A stretch of 64,000 nt of DNA from Desmonostoc geniculatum HA4340-LM1 (GCA_019359545.1 JAHHHB010000021.1:20015-84014); one strand, 5' to 3'. Shown: positions 51,912 through 61,717, counted from the stretch's first letter. Notes: generated from the letters alone by a model not told the origin. Program-made: numbers and translations.

Positions 51912-53333
51912 TCATTCAAAAAATGTGGATAGTTGTTTTTCAAAGTAAGCGCGATAGAGTTCGCAACGCGGTAAGATGCGATCGCTCTGATAGCGAATCA
52001 AGCCCAAGCTTTCGAGTTTATAAGCATCAGCAGGATTGAGAGAAAGGTTTTGCTTTCTGGTGACAACTTCAGCATACGCCTTTGCTAAATTGGGTTTTTC
52101 TTGCAGAATTGACCAGTGTCGCCATAAATGATAGCGGTAGATGCCACCATTAGCGATCGCCTCTTCTATCAGATTTTTTAAGGTGATTCCTTGGCAGCAT
52201 AGATAATACAAACCAATCCGAATCAGTGCTGGATGTCCCCCCACCAGCGACATCAATCGCGTCACCTCGTTTCCAGAAGACCAGTTTAACCCATGTCGTC
52301 TGGCTAAATACTCTACTTGCTCTTTAGTAAATTCACTTAGGCGGATAGGTAGCCCTATATTCAATGGCGAGTGGTTGATATCTTGCCAGACATAGACATC
52401 CGTGGAGTAAACCACCACTAGCCTCAGCTTCTGCAAGTTGATGTCTTGTCGTGCTGCTTCATACCAAGAGCGTAAGCAAGCAAACAACTCCTGAGCAATT
52501 TGAGGATGTTCAAAAAAGCTGTCAATCTCATTCAATACAAAAACCACTGGGCTTTCGCTCTGCTTGAGTAAATAAGATTGCAAGTATAAAGTGCAACTCA
52601 ATTTAGAACCTATGTCATCATTCCAGCTATCATCTAGCTTCGGATCAATGCCTAATTCTGTTGCAATTCGCCAGCAAAGAGAACGCAAAAGTTTATTTAA
52701 GTCTGTCAGACAGCTGGCATCGATTTGGTTACAATTCAAGTTCACCGTGCGATAACCTTGCATCTGTGCAAAAGCTAATAACCGCAGCACCAGAGAGCTT
52801 TTACCCATCTCTCTTGGCGCTCGAATCCAGATTAGAGAACCTGGTTGAGTGACTTCTCGATAAACTAGTTCTTCAATGGGGGGGCGATCGACATAAAAGG
52901 GCGAATCTAGAGGCACCGGGCCATCTGGATACGACCAAAGATTTTCAAATTGCTCGCGGTCTTGGGTAATAAATGATTCTAAGTATAAAGACTGCGATAA
53001 ATTTACTTCTTCTGTATCTAGACTCAGTGAGGAACTTTTAGAGTTTTCAGTATTATTCGGTTCGCTTAGGATTGTATAGTCTTCACTGCGTAATTCTAGG
53101 TTAAAGGCACTAAAGCACAATTTTAGGGTTTTTTGGTCTACGCCTCTATTCAACGACCATAGTCGGCTGAGAGTTTTAGTAGAAACATTCATCCGAACCC
53201 GTAGATCTTGTAGAGTAAAGCGATCGCCCTTATTTTGTGCCTTTTCCACAGCTAAAATCGCCGCTTGCAATCGCTGTAACCCAGTAGGAGTTAGCACAAG
53301 TCCCCGCTTTCGCGTGCCCTTAAGTTGTTTCAT
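51912..53333 (-). CDS. AAA-like ATPase with N-terminal regulatory domain (PF14516-like)
   Basis: 473 residues. The N-terminal ~90 residues form a winged-helix-like domain seen in cyanobacterial AAA-like proteins (LVLTPTGLQRLQAAI, DLRVRMNVSTKTLSRLW). Ser/Asn-rich linker to 135. ATPase domain: PFYVDRPPIEELVYREV, P-loop WIRAPREMGKSSLVLRLL (GKS kept), and VVFVLNEIDSFF, where the usual Asp of Walker B (LDE) is Asn. STAND-like helices follow. It may be a nucleotide-binding regulator with weak or no ATPase activity (inference). No WD40 or TPR tail, unlike many family members. Confidence 0.85.
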   Translation of the reverse strand: MKQLKGTRKRGLVLTPTGLQRLQAAILAVEKAQNKGDRFTLQDLRVRMNVSTKTLSRLWSLNRGVDQKTLKLCFSAFNLELRSEDYTILSEPNNTENSKSSSLSLDTEEVNLSQSLYLESFITQDREQFENLWSYPDGPVPLDSPFYVDRPPIEELVYREVTQPGSLIWIRAPREMGKSSLVLRLLAFAQMQGYRTVNLNCNQIDASCLTDLNKLLRSLCWRIATELGIDPKLDDSWNDDIGSKLSCTLYLQSYLLKQSESPVVFVLNEIDSFFEHPQIAQELFACLRSWYEAARQDINLQKLRLVVVYSTDVYVWQDINHSPLNIGLPIRLSEFTKEQVEYLARRHGLNWSSGNEVTRLMSLVGGHPALIRIGLYYLCCQGITLKNLIEEAIANGGIYRYHLWRHWSILQEKPNLAKAYAEVVTRKQNLSLNPADAYKLESLGLIRYQSDRILPRCELYRAYFEKQLSTFFE

Positions 53334-54096
53334 ATCGCTAATTATTGATCTACTTCTTTGTTAACTACCTTCAGTGTGTCTTTATTGTTCCATGTTTTCA
53401 AACGCTTACTCAACTGTTATTTGAATGTTATTTTTTACTGATTTGATAGTAGCAAAGATTACCATAATTTTTACTGAGGCTGCCAACTAAGTGGGTGCAA
53501 ATAAACATAACTATTAATTATATTTACAGTAATTTGCGATCGCCTATAAGTACTCGTTACCTACTTAAATTTTCACTTCATCTGAAAAAAACAATGGCAA
53601 AATATTCCTTACCTACTAAGGAAAAATCAAAACTCAAAGCCTCTTAATTTTAGAAAAGACTTTTCTTAATTCGAGTAAAAATTTAACTATTATACAAAAA
53701 TTGTGAGTAGCAATTTTTATAATTACATGTACGGTTAACTCGTAGGTTAATCACTGGTACATTTGTAACAAGTGTCCTTTGCTACTTTATAATAACAAAT
53801 AATAACCTTGATATAAATAAGTTTTTTTATGCTCAACTTGCTAGGATATTATCTAAATTTATTTAACTAACTTATTTGGGATGAATCTAGATTTTGGAGT
53901 GCAGATCCATCCAACAAAATTCAGAAAAATCAATACCAGATTTTACTTCCTAGCTGCTTCCGTAATCAGGTATCTTTTACCTAAATTTTAGTTATAAATA
54001 GAACGGGTGTCGAGGCACAGCATTGCTGTACCTCGACACGCACAATGTATTTTATCGCACTAAAAAGCTCTAAATGTAGCAGTTTTTACACAAGAT
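53334..54096. other. Intergenic region, AT-rich
   Basis: 763 bp. Only the palindrome at 54007-54039 and a HIP1-like site stand out. Divergent-type promoter for the AAA-like gene lies at the left. No gene seen. Confidence 0.45.
54007..54039. repeat. Palindrome, arms GTGTCGAGGCACAGCA
   Basis: 33 bp with one imperfect pair per arm (GTGTCGAGGCACAGCA / TGCTGTACCTCGACAC) around one T. A member of the CACAGC..GCTGTG palindrome group. Confidence 0.85.
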
Positions 54097-54492
54097 TTAG
54101 CGTTTAAGTTGCTTAGAGACATCTTTCCCAGCTTGTGCTGCATTATCTTGTACATCACGAGCAGTTTTCTGGGCACCCTCTACATATCCTGAGCCAAATT
54201 GTTTAAAGGCTTCTGCTGACTCTTCTCCAATTTTCTGAAGTCGTTTACCAGGAGAGCCTTCTGTTTCACGAGCTTCTTTATTCCACTCCCCTGTTGTTTT
54301 CGGTCTTCGAGAATCATCTTGTTGTACCTGTTGACGAACTCTGTCACTTAAGTCTTGATTACTGTACCCAGAAGCCATATTTGTCGTTAGTACCAGAAAA
54401 CCAACTAAGACAACAGCTAAAAAACGTTTTACCTGAAGTCCTTTAAGCAAGGAACTGATATGATTAGTTGCTTGAGAAATCAAATTTGTCAT
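54097..54492 (-). CDS. Membrane-anchored helical hypothetical protein
   Basis: 131 residues. One hydrophobic N-terminal segment (VKRFLAVVLVGFLVLTTNMA, about 22-41) as anchor or signal peptide, then a charged tail rich in Gln, Asp, Lys and Ala (GSGYVEGAQKTARDVQDNAA, GKDVSKQLKR) with LEA-like 11-mer character. Conserved-type protein in Nostoc-like genomes; function unknown, stress protection conceivable. Upstream DNA has a good AT-rich promoter region. Confidence 0.75.
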   Translation of the reverse strand: MTNLISQATNHISSLLKGLQVKRFLAVVLVGFLVLTTNMASGYSNQDLSDRVRQQVQQDDSRRPKTTGEWNKEARETEGSPGKRLQKIGEESAEAFKQFGSGYVEGAQKTARDVQDNAAQAGKDVSKQLKR

Positions 54493-55450
54493 GGGAATGA
54501 AGTTGCTTTTTTCAGTACAGATAAAGACTAACTATAAAAAAATAATTATCCTTCTAACAAAAGACATATCTCATTTGTGAAAAATTAAAGCTTTTTAAAT
54601 CCTGGGGAAGATGTGATTTGATTGCAAATCACAAGATTTAGAAACGGGATTTATTTAAGAAGTCGGGGTTCTCGTTGTTCACAAATGATTAAGCAGCGCC
54701 ATATGTTCAAGAAAAGAACAATAATTTATAAGAAAAATCCCGAACTCAGGAGCGGAGCCGGAGACGCTCCACCAAGGCGTCAGAATGAGCGTATGAATTC
54801 TGTACGAGTGGGTGACGAATATTGGTTAAAAGCGAGTGGGATGCTGGGCGAAAAAAATTAAAATATTCTCGCCTTAAAACTCTATAGCTTTATGGGTAGA
54901 GTATTCACCAATTCTGAATTCTGAATTGTGAATTCTGAATTCTGTATTCTGACTCCTGTTTTATGATTTTGAAAATAAACGAAATCTTGGGTTTTTCCTT
55001 AGCTTCGACTTCTCTTTCTATTCCTGGAAAATACTCTTCAAGCTTGCTACACCCAGAATCTACCACAAAAGAAAGTCTGATGGCAGCGCACTAAGGTAGC
55101 AATGGGTGAAATTGGCAACAATACTTTGGAAATAGGCTGATTTTACTAGCGTAACCACATTTCCATAACTCATGCTTGAGATTTCTTACCATACCAAATG
55201 TAGCACTCAATACAATTTTAGTGTTACATTTGCCCTTAAATACAATATATAGTCTAAAAAAACATGTGTCTTTAGATATAGAAATTATCTATCTTCAGAT
55301 CTAGATATTTCATGTCTAATTTCTTCTGGAAAACGCATAATTCCTGAAGAATTACTAATAGCAATCAAAAGCCACACTAGTTTTAGGCTATCTACACATT
55401 AGTTAACGTTTTGCTCAACACGATAACTGCTTAAGGTGGAAAGCCAAAGG
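54493..55450. other. Intergenic region with dispersed repeat
   Basis: 958 bp. Contains a half-copy of the AGATCCCCGACTT palindrome near 54655-54675, the repeat at 54745-54960 and the promoter region of the protease gene. An 80-codon frame at 54622-54861 runs through the repeat and is not called. Confidence 0.5.
54745..54960. repeat. Dispersed repeat shared with 11118-11216
   Basis: Blocks GAACTCAGGAGC, GACGCTCCACCAAGGCG, then TTATGGGTAGAGTATTC and GAATTCTGAATTGTGAATTC up to TTCTGACTCCTG. Same order as 11118-11216, with about 115 extra bp in the middle. Confidence 0.65.
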
Positions 55451-58222
55451 ATGAAATACTGGGTCGGTAAATTAGCAATCTTTTTAGTTTTACTGTGGAA
55501 CTTGTTACTAGTGATGGATTACGCAGAAGCTAATCAACTTGAAAATATTGATGTGCAGTCATTGAATGCGCTCCCAGTAATTGAAAATTTAGCGAGTGCT
55601 GACAATAATTTTAGCAGCAGTAGAAAAGAATATTTTCACCGATTTAGTGAAATAGTCAAAAGGTCAGATAAACTAGAGGGACTCTTCACACTTTATTGCG
55701 GTGATGACTGCGGTAAAATTTACTTAGAAATTAAACCAGAGCAGTTAAATAAAAACTATTTAGCCACAGTAACATTAGAATCTGGCGTTGGCGAAAGTGG
55801 AATTTATAGCGGGTTACCACTTGCTGATTTTCTGTTTTATTTTCGACGAATCAACAACAAATTGCATTTTGTTGTGCGGAATGTAAAATTCCGCACAGAA
55901 AGTATTTCAGAACAGCGATCGCTTGCTCGTTCATTTAGCGATTCAGTTCTTTATTCACTCGACATAGATGGTATTCATCCCTTTAGTAAAAATATTTTGA
56001 TTGACTTGGATGACTTGTTAATGCAGGACTTTCCCGGATTAACTACCTTATTAAAATACTCTTTACAGGCTGATTATCATTTGGACCGAACCAAGTCTTA
56101 TTTTGGTGATGTTAACAGCTTCCCCGAAAATATAGAGATTGATTCTATTTACGGCTTTTCCTCATTAGAAGGAGCAAATTTAGTCACCGTACCCGATAGC
56201 AGGGCACTAAGTCTCAAGGTACATTACAGTTTTTCCCAGCTAAGAGAAAACAACGGTTATATTCCCAGACTCGCCGATGACAGAGTGGGATATTTTATTA
56301 CTGCCTTGCAAAATTTTTCTCACAATAACCTTGAAGAAGAATTTGTCCGTTACATTAATCGTTGGCATTTAGAACCATCTAATCCTAACGCTTCTTTATC
56401 TCCACCCAAAAAAGCAATTGTATTTTGGATTGAAAATGCTGTGCCATTAGAGTATCGGGATGCAATTCGTGAAGGTGTTTTAATGTGGAACAAAGCATTT
56501 GAAAAAGCCGGATTTCAAAATGCCATTGAAGTACAACAAATGCCAGATGATGCTGATTGGCAACCAGGAGATGTGCGCTACAACACTATTCGCTGGTTTA
56601 ATTCTCTGGATGGAGGTTTTGCCAAAGGACCGACTCGCGTCAACCCATTCACCGGAGAAATATTGGATGCAGATATTATGGTGGATGCCAATATGGTGCG
56701 CTCAATTCGTCAAACATATCACACCTATGTGGAATCGAACAACAAGGAATTTGGGAATAAAAACATTACTTTAGGCTCGGAATGCAAAGATAGGGAGTGG
56801 GGAAAGAAGGTGATGGGTGGCGGTTTACAGTTGGATGGTAGTAACTCTCAAGGGTTGAGTTCACAAAAGAATTCTGATGTTTGCTATAGTAAGGGGTTTG
56901 TAAATCAGGCAAGTATGGGGGCGCTGGCGTTGTCAATTTTGCAAAACGCGACACCAAATAGTGAAACCATGCAAGAATATGTGCATCAATATTTGCGTTC
57001 TCTCATTGCTCATGAAGTCGGTCATACTCTTGGTTTGCGGCATAATTTTCACGGCAGCACTATGTTAGCACCCGAAGAGTTAAATAACACTGAAATTACT
57101 CACACTAAAGGTTTAGTGGGTTCGGTGATGGACTATCTACCCGTGAATGTAGCACCACCGGGAGTACAGCAAGGTGACTATTTTGCAGAGATTATTGGCC
57201 CTTACGACGAATGGGCAATTGAGTATGGTTATAAAATAAATCCATCGGCAAAAATTGAGCCAATGATTCCAGAAATGGAAAAAAGTTTTTTGGAAAAGAT
57301 TGCCTTGGCATCACCTCAACCAGAATTATCTTACGCAACAGATGAAGATATTTCAGACATAAATCCCTTAGCAAATGTTTGGGATATGAGTAATGATGTG
57401 CTAGTTTATTCCCAGTGGCAAATGGATAATGCCCGCGTCATGTGGCAGCGCCTTGAAAAAGGTTATTTATCACCAGGAGAAAGTTATAGTAACCTGCGTG
57501 TTTTATTCCATAGAGTACTTCTATATTATTTTAGTAATGCTAAATTGTTCTCTCAATATATTGGCGGGCAATCGTTTCGGCGTCTTCATGTTGGTGATGA
57601 TACTTCCTGGGCATTTGTACCAGTTTCACTATTAAAACAACGTCAAGCATTGACTAAATTACAAGAATATGTATTTAGTGAAAATGCTTTTAATTTTTCA
57701 CCGCAATTATTGAATCAGTTAGCACCATCGCGTTGGCAACATTGGGGTAGTTTTGTACCTAATTATCGCCTTGATTATCCGATTCACGATCGCATTTTGA
57801 ATTTCCAAAGCGCTATACTGCGATCGCTATTAGATGGCGATCGCTTAAATCGTTTACAAGATATAGAATTAAAAACCCAGCCTGGGGAAGCACTCACCAT
57901 TCCAGAATTGTTGGACACCCTACAAACAAGCATCTGGACAGAAGTTTTAACCCCTGGAGAATTCCAGCCGATTTCTAGCATCCGGCGTTCATTGCAACAA
58001 GAATATCTGAATATTTTGCTAGGGATGATGTTGCATACTACTGATGCCCCTGAAGATGGTCGGACACTGGCGTGGTATGAATTGCGACAACTGCAAAAAG
58101 CCATAGATGTCAGACTCAAACAACTCAGTGAAAACATCGATATTTACACCTTAGCCCACCTACAAGTTTCTAGCGATCGCATTACTAAAGCATTAAATGC
58201 ACAGTTAGTCATTAGTCATTAG
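55451..58222 (+). CDS. Secreted metzincin-type zinc metalloprotease (DUF4953/DUF5117 family)
   Basis: 923 residues from the ATG at 55451; a GTG at 55436 would add five residues. Signal peptide about 1-27 (LAIFLVLLWNLLLVMDYAEA-N). Large N-terminal domain to ~400 with FPENIEIDSIYGF and VPDSRALSLKVHYSFSQL blocks. Zinc site HEVGHTLGLRH (His521, Glu522, His525, His531) with a Met-turn in GSVMDYLPVN. This extended HExxHxxGxxH defines the metzincin clan. Acts outside the cytoplasm. The stop is followed at once by heptamer repeats. Confidence 0.9.
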   Translation: MKYWVGKLAIFLVLLWNLLLVMDYAEANQLENIDVQSLNALPVIENLASADNNFSSSRKEYFHRFSEIVKRSDKLEGLFTLYCGDDCGKIYLEIKPEQLNKNYLATVTLESGVGESGIYSGLPLADFLFYFRRINNKLHFVVRNVKFRTESISEQRSLARSFSDSVLYSLDIDGIHPFSKNILIDLDDLLMQDFPGLTTLLKYSLQADYHLDRTKSYFGDVNSFPENIEIDSIYGFSSLEGANLVTVPDSRALSLKVHYSFSQLRENNGYIPRLADDRVGYFITALQNFSHNNLEEEFVRYINRWHLEPSNPNASLSPPKKAIVFWIENAVPLEYRDAIREGVLMWNKAFEKAGFQNAIEVQQMPDDADWQPGDVRYNTIRWFNSLDGGFAKGPTRVNPFTGEILDADIMVDANMVRSIRQTYHTYVESNNKEFGNKNITLGSECKDREWGKKVMGGGLQLDGSNSQGLSSQKNSDVCYSKGFVNQASMGALALSILQNATPNSETMQEYVHQYLRSLIAHEVGHTLGLRHNFHGSTMLAPEELNNTEITHTKGLVGSVMDYLPVNVAPPGVQQGDYFAEIIGPYDEWAIEYGYKINPSAKIEPMIPEMEKSFLEKIALASPQPELSYATDEDISDINPLANVWDMSNDVLVYSQWQMDNARVMWQRLEKGYLSPGESYSNLRVLFHRVLLYYFSNAKLFSQYIGGQSFRRLHVGDDTSWAFVPVSLLKQRQALTKLQEYVFSENAFNFSPQLLNQLAPSRWQHWGSFVPNYRLDYPIHDRILNFQSAILRSLLDGDRLNRLQDIELKTQPGEALTIPELLDTLQTSIWTEVLTPGEFQPISSIRRSLQQEYLNILLGMMLHTTDAPEDGRTLAWYELRQLQKAIDVRLKQLSENIDIYTLAHLQVSSDRITKALNAQLVISH

Positions 58223-58240
58223 TCGTTAGTCATTAGTCAT
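58206..58240. repeat. Heptamer STRR array
   Basis: TAGTCAT/TCGTTAG units immediately at the protease stop codon. Confidence 0.85.
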
Positions 58241-58245
58241 TGGTT

Positions 58246-58436
58246 ATTTCTCCCCCTGCCTCCCCTGCCTCCCCTGCCCCCCTGCCTCCCCTGCCCCCCT
58301 GCCCCCCTGCTCCCCTGCCTCCCCTGCCCCCCTGCCTCCCCTGCCTCCCCTGCCCCCCTGCTCCCCTGCCTCCCCTGCCTCCCCTGCCTCCCCTGCCCCC
58401 CCCTGCCCCCCTGCCCCCTCATCTTCCCCATCCCCA
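58246..58436. repeat. Polypyrimidine tract of CCCCTGCCTC units
   Basis: About 185 bp made of CCCCTGCCTCC and CCCCTGCCCCC units of 9-10 bp, all pyrimidines except G within each unit. The minus strand is G-rich with many GGGG runs and could form G-quadruplexes or triplex DNA. Open frames on both strands here are products of the repeat. Confidence 0.95.
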
Positions 58437-58437
58437 G

Positions 58438-59325
58438 TTACCCAAGATATCGCTGCAACAAACCAATGACAACCTCTGGTACTTCTAAATGAGGTAAGAC
58501 TCCGGCATCGGCGATCGCGTAAAATTTTTGAATCGCATTTGTATTTAAATTTGCCAATCGTCGTCCTAGTTTGATGTTAGTAAATTGTGCTTTTTCTCCC
58601 CAAAACATTACCGTGGGAATTGTTAATTGTTGAAGATATAAACTTAAATCAAAATAAAGGTCACCCCGTAAAAATGCCAACGCGGCAAACTTGGCATTAG
58701 GTTGCTGTGCAGAAGTTAAATAAGCTTCTACCATTTCTTGGGATACTCGTTGTGATTTGGCAAAGAGAAAACTTTCTAAAAAATTTCGGACTGCAATTTC
58801 ATTTTCAGCACCAAGAATATAAATAAAATCGTTTAGCAGAGGTGTATTAATTACCGAAAGCGGAAGTCTGCGTCCGGCACCCTGTCCAAAGTCATCAAAT
58901 CCAGAGGGACACACCAAAAATAATCTTTGGAATAAATTCGGTTGGGTAATGGCTAGGCGGATAGCAAAAGCCGCTGTGAGGGACGAGGCTACTACTGTCA
59001 CGGGCTGATGGCAGGTTTGGATGATAAAATCGGCGATCGCACCCAGATAATCCCTAATTTGGTAATCTCTGACTGGATGAGCTGATTCTCCCCAACCGAT
59101 TAAATCAGGCGCTAAAATTTGGTAATTTGAGGCAAAAGCCGGGTAAACTTTAGACCATTCATAGGCAGATGCGCCACCACCAAAGTTATGCAGAAACACA
59201 AGTGGGCGTAAATTTTCAATGTCAGAAATTGCCCAAGGTGCATTCGTTTGGGTATAGTAAACCATTGCCCCCAAGGATGTATGGATTACTTTATGTCCAA
59301 AGCCAGGAGGTTGAAACTTAAGCAT
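58438..59325 (-). CDS. Alpha/beta hydrolase
   Basis: 295 residues. Fold markers: FLHNFGGGASAYEW (oxyanion-hole region), PDLIGWGESAHPV, nucleophile elbow VVASSLTAAFAI, and a late His in AGVLPHLEVPEVV. The elbow reads A-S-S-L-T instead of Gly-x-Ser-x-Gly, so Ser is kept but both Gly are replaced. This variant occurs in a cyanobacterial/plastid hydrolase branch that includes pheophytinase-like proteins (recollection, uncertain). Substrate unknown. Just downstream is the polypyrimidine tract. Confidence 0.88.
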   Translation of the reverse strand: MLKFQPPGFGHKVIHTSLGAMVYYTQTNAPWAISDIENLRPLVFLHNFGGGASAYEWSKVYPAFASNYQILAPDLIGWGESAHPVRDYQIRDYLGAIADFIIQTCHQPVTVVASSLTAAFAIRLAITQPNLFQRLFLVCPSGFDDFGQGAGRRLPLSVINTPLLNDFIYILGAENEIAVRNFLESFLFAKSQRVSQEMVEAYLTSAQQPNAKFAALAFLRGDLYFDLSLYLQQLTIPTVMFWGEKAQFTNIKLGRRLANLNTNAIQKFYAIADAGVLPHLEVPEVVIGLLQRYLG

Positions 59326-59384
59326 AAAATTAAAAAATTTAGTTTAATTGAATCGTTCATAATTCCTAATTCATAACTTCTAAA

Positions 59385-59894
59385 TCATCCTGGCTTTTGG
59401 TTACTATCTGGTGTAACTTGAACAAGTTGATAAACGTTATCACCACTAATATTATAAATTGCCCCAAAACCTATTACAAAACGACCTTCACGGGGAGTTA
59501 GCTGGAAAATCCGAAAATCAGACAAGCCGCGTAAAACTTCTATAATTTGACCAAATCGACCTTGAAATTGTTCAACAATTTGATTCCACTTGTCTGTTTC
59601 GCGCTCTATCAAAGTTGCCGTACAATCAAAACTCAAACGGCTGCGACCAAAAATTTGGTTACTCTTGGCTTCATCCTCAATAAACAAAACACTAACATGA
59701 GGATTGGCATAGAGATTTGTGGTATGAGTTGCAAGACCACTGACATAAATGTAGATATTTTTGGCATCATCCATCACAAAGGGAGCATAACTAGCATTAG
59801 GTATTCCCTCTGCGCTAACAGTACTAATGATTATACTTTCAAATTGCTCCGGAAACTTTTCGTACTCAGCTTGAATGTTTTCCATTTGACTCAT
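59385..59894 (-). CDS. HugZ/pyridoxamine-phosphate-oxidase-fold protein
   Basis: 169 residues. Split-barrel fold: the N-terminal IIISTVSAEGIPNASYAPFV, VSGLATHTTNLYANPHVSVL and IFGRSRLSFDCTATLI, and a C-terminal segment DFRIFQLTPREGRFVIGFGA found in HugZ-type heme-degrading enzymes. The latter carries the C-loop that binds heme in HugZ. A heme oxygenase-like or FMN-binding role is possible. Separate transcript from the neighbours (59 bp before the hydrolase gene on the same strand, so co-transcription is also possible). Confidence 0.85.
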   Translation of the reverse strand: MSQMENIQAEYEKFPEQFESIIISTVSAEGIPNASYAPFVMDDAKNIYIYVSGLATHTTNLYANPHVSVLFIEDEAKSNQIFGRSRLSFDCTATLIERETDKWNQIVEQFQGRFGQIIEVLRGLSDFRIFQLTPREGRFVIGFGAIYNISGDNVYQLVQVTPDSNQKPG

Positions 59895-60568
59895 AATTAA
59901 ATTAGGGTTTAATAAATAACAAATTAATTTTGTTTGTATTTTAACGTGCTTGAGCGATGTTTAGGACGCGCTAAGCCTATGGGTGGAATACCAAATATTT
60001 GGCTTAATTGTAGGTAGTGCCAAAGTTTTGAGCGTAAAAACCTTAGAGGTTGTTTGAAAAGTGATTGACTGTGATTTTAATTGCGTTGTTACCCCCCTTA
60101 GTCCCCCCTTATAAAGGGGGGAAACAACGAAATCTGGTTCCCTCCCCTTTATAAGGGGAGGGTTAGGGAGGGGTAAAAAAATATTTGACACATCAATCAT
60201 GACTTTTCAAACATCCTCTTAAAGAGATGTTATACCAATTCTCTATTCTATGAAGATGCGCCTAATTATTCTCGGACATAGCGAATTATGTTTCAAAAAC
60301 CTCCGCGTACCTTTGCGTTAACCTCCGCGTACCTTTGCGTTGAAAAAAAAGCTCAGATTTGGCGCAGCTTCCCAAAGAAACGGTATTAGCAAAGTTCTTC
60401 ATCAAACCCTCGTTTTTTGTTCAAAGTCCAAATTCAACCCAATCAGCAAGTCATAAGGGCACAGCACTGCTGTGCCCCTACAATCCGGTTTCTTTACCTA
60501 AAAATGGATTCACAAAACCCACATCAAAAAGACGATTCGCAATCCAAAATCCAAAATCTAAAATCGTA
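59895..60568. other. Intergenic region with G/C-rich palindromes
   Basis: 674 bp. Contains CCCCTTATAAAGGGG-type (about 60104-60122) and CCCTCCCCTTATAAGGGGAGGG-type palindromes (60141-60162), a tandem 22-bp repeat AACCTCCGCGTACCTTTGCG (60299-60341), the palindrome at 60457-60477, and ATCCAAAATCTAAAAT repeats near 60545. No gene supported. Confidence 0.6.
60457..60477. repeat. Palindrome GGGCACAGCA/TGCTGTGCCC
   Basis: 10-bp perfect arms with one central C, followed by CCTAC; same family as 63027-63055 and 54007-54039. Confidence 0.85.
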
Positions 60569-61519
60569 TCACCTTGGAACCGGCACTTGATTAATTACCG
60601 ACGCAATTACCGCGTCAATTTGTAAACCATCCAGCATGGCTTCTGGTTTCAAAATCAGTCGATGACGTAGCAGCGGCGATGCAACTGCTTTGACATCATC
60701 TGGTGTCACAAAATCCCTTCCTGTTAACCACGCTAAGGCTTGAGATGTCTGCAACCAAGCACCAGCGGCGCGGGGCGATGCACCCAAAGTTAAATCGGGA
60801 TATTGACGCGATGTTCTCACCAAGGCTAACAAATAATCAACGATCGCCTCTGATACTTTAACTTCTTTGACTGCTTGTCGTGCTTGCAAAATGTCGGCTA
60901 CTGTGGCTACAGGTTTCAAACGATTAATATCCAAGCGCCTTGCTGCAAACCCCGCCTGACGATTGAGCAACATTTGCTTTTCAGCGGCTTGGTCAGGATA
61001 ATCTACCACCAGTTTAAACAAAAATCTGTCTAACTGCGCTTCTGGTAAAGGATAAGTTCCCTCAAATTCTAAGGAATTTTGGGTTGCAATCACCCAAAAT
61101 AAATCCGGCAACGGTAAACTTTCACCATCTAACGTTACCTGCATCTCTTCCATCGCTTCTAACAGCGCCGCTTGTGTTTTGGGGGGAGTACGGTTAATTT
61201 CATCTGCTAGCAAGACTTCGGTAAATATTGGCCCTTTTTTTAAAGTGAAATTGCGGCTATTCAAGTCAAAAATGTTTGTACCAGTAATATCTGACGGTAA
61301 GACATCTGGTGTTAGTTGAATTCGGCGAAATTCCCCTTGAATTAACTGTGCTAATACTTTTACTAAAAGAGTTTTACCAGTACCCGGTACTCCTTCTAAA
61401 ATTATGTGTCCACCAGCTAGCAGCGCTACTAAAAGTTGTTGGATGAGGCTAGATTGTCCGACAATTACTTGGTTAATACTCTGACCAAGGCGAATTAAAA
61501 TAGGATGGGTTTCGCTCAT
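60569..61519 (-). CDS. MoxR-family AAA ATPase
   Basis: 316 residues, the family length. Walker A GVPGTGKT (43-50), Walker B VLLADEINRTPPKTQAALLE, sensor 1 FWVIATQNSLEFEGTYPLPE and sensor 2 GASPRAAGAW. MoxR ATPases act as chaperones for cofactor insertion or complex assembly, often with vWA-domain partners. It is downstream of the DUF4350 gene on the same strand, 198 bp away with repeats between. In many bacteria the set DUF4129-DUF4350-MoxR-DUF58 is clustered; only two members are seen here. Confidence 0.95.
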   Translation of the reverse strand: MSETHPILIRLGQSINQVIVGQSSLIQQLLVALLAGGHIILEGVPGTGKTLLVKVLAQLIQGEFRRIQLTPDVLPSDITGTNIFDLNSRNFTLKKGPIFTEVLLADEINRTPPKTQAALLEAMEEMQVTLDGESLPLPDLFWVIATQNSLEFEGTYPLPEAQLDRFLFKLVVDYPDQAAEKQMLLNRQAGFAARRLDINRLKPVATVADILQARQAVKEVKVSEAIVDYLLALVRTSRQYPDLTLGASPRAAGAWLQTSQALAWLTGRDFVTPDDVKAVASPLLRHRLILKPEAMLDGLQIDAVIASVINQVPVPR

Positions 61520-61527
61520 AATATTAT

Positions 61528-61562
61528 TAATTTGTCATTTGTCATTTGTCATTTGTCATTTG
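61528..61562. repeat. Heptamer STRR array (TTTGTCA)
   Basis: Four to five tandem TTTGTCA units just upstream of moxR. Confidence 0.85.
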
Positions 61563-61717
61563 TAGGAATTATGAATTAACCAGAAAGAATAAAGGCGTCA
61601 GTCGTCTTGATTCAGTTGGGTAGTGGAGTCCGAGTGGCAGAACAATAAATGGTGAAGCATCACACAAAAATTTTCAATTTTGTGGTCAACAACAAAGTAG
61701 TAAGTCCCAATCCCCCA

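Noticed and set aside
54622..54861. 79-residue basic protein
   Set aside because: The frame crosses dispersed repeat DNA, lacks a good ribosome site and resembles no family.
58240..58488. Proline/leucine-rich protein (plus strand) and Gly/Arg-rich protein (minus strand)
   Set aside because: Both frames are open only because the CCCCTGCCTC tract has no stop codons; no ribosome site or conserved part.
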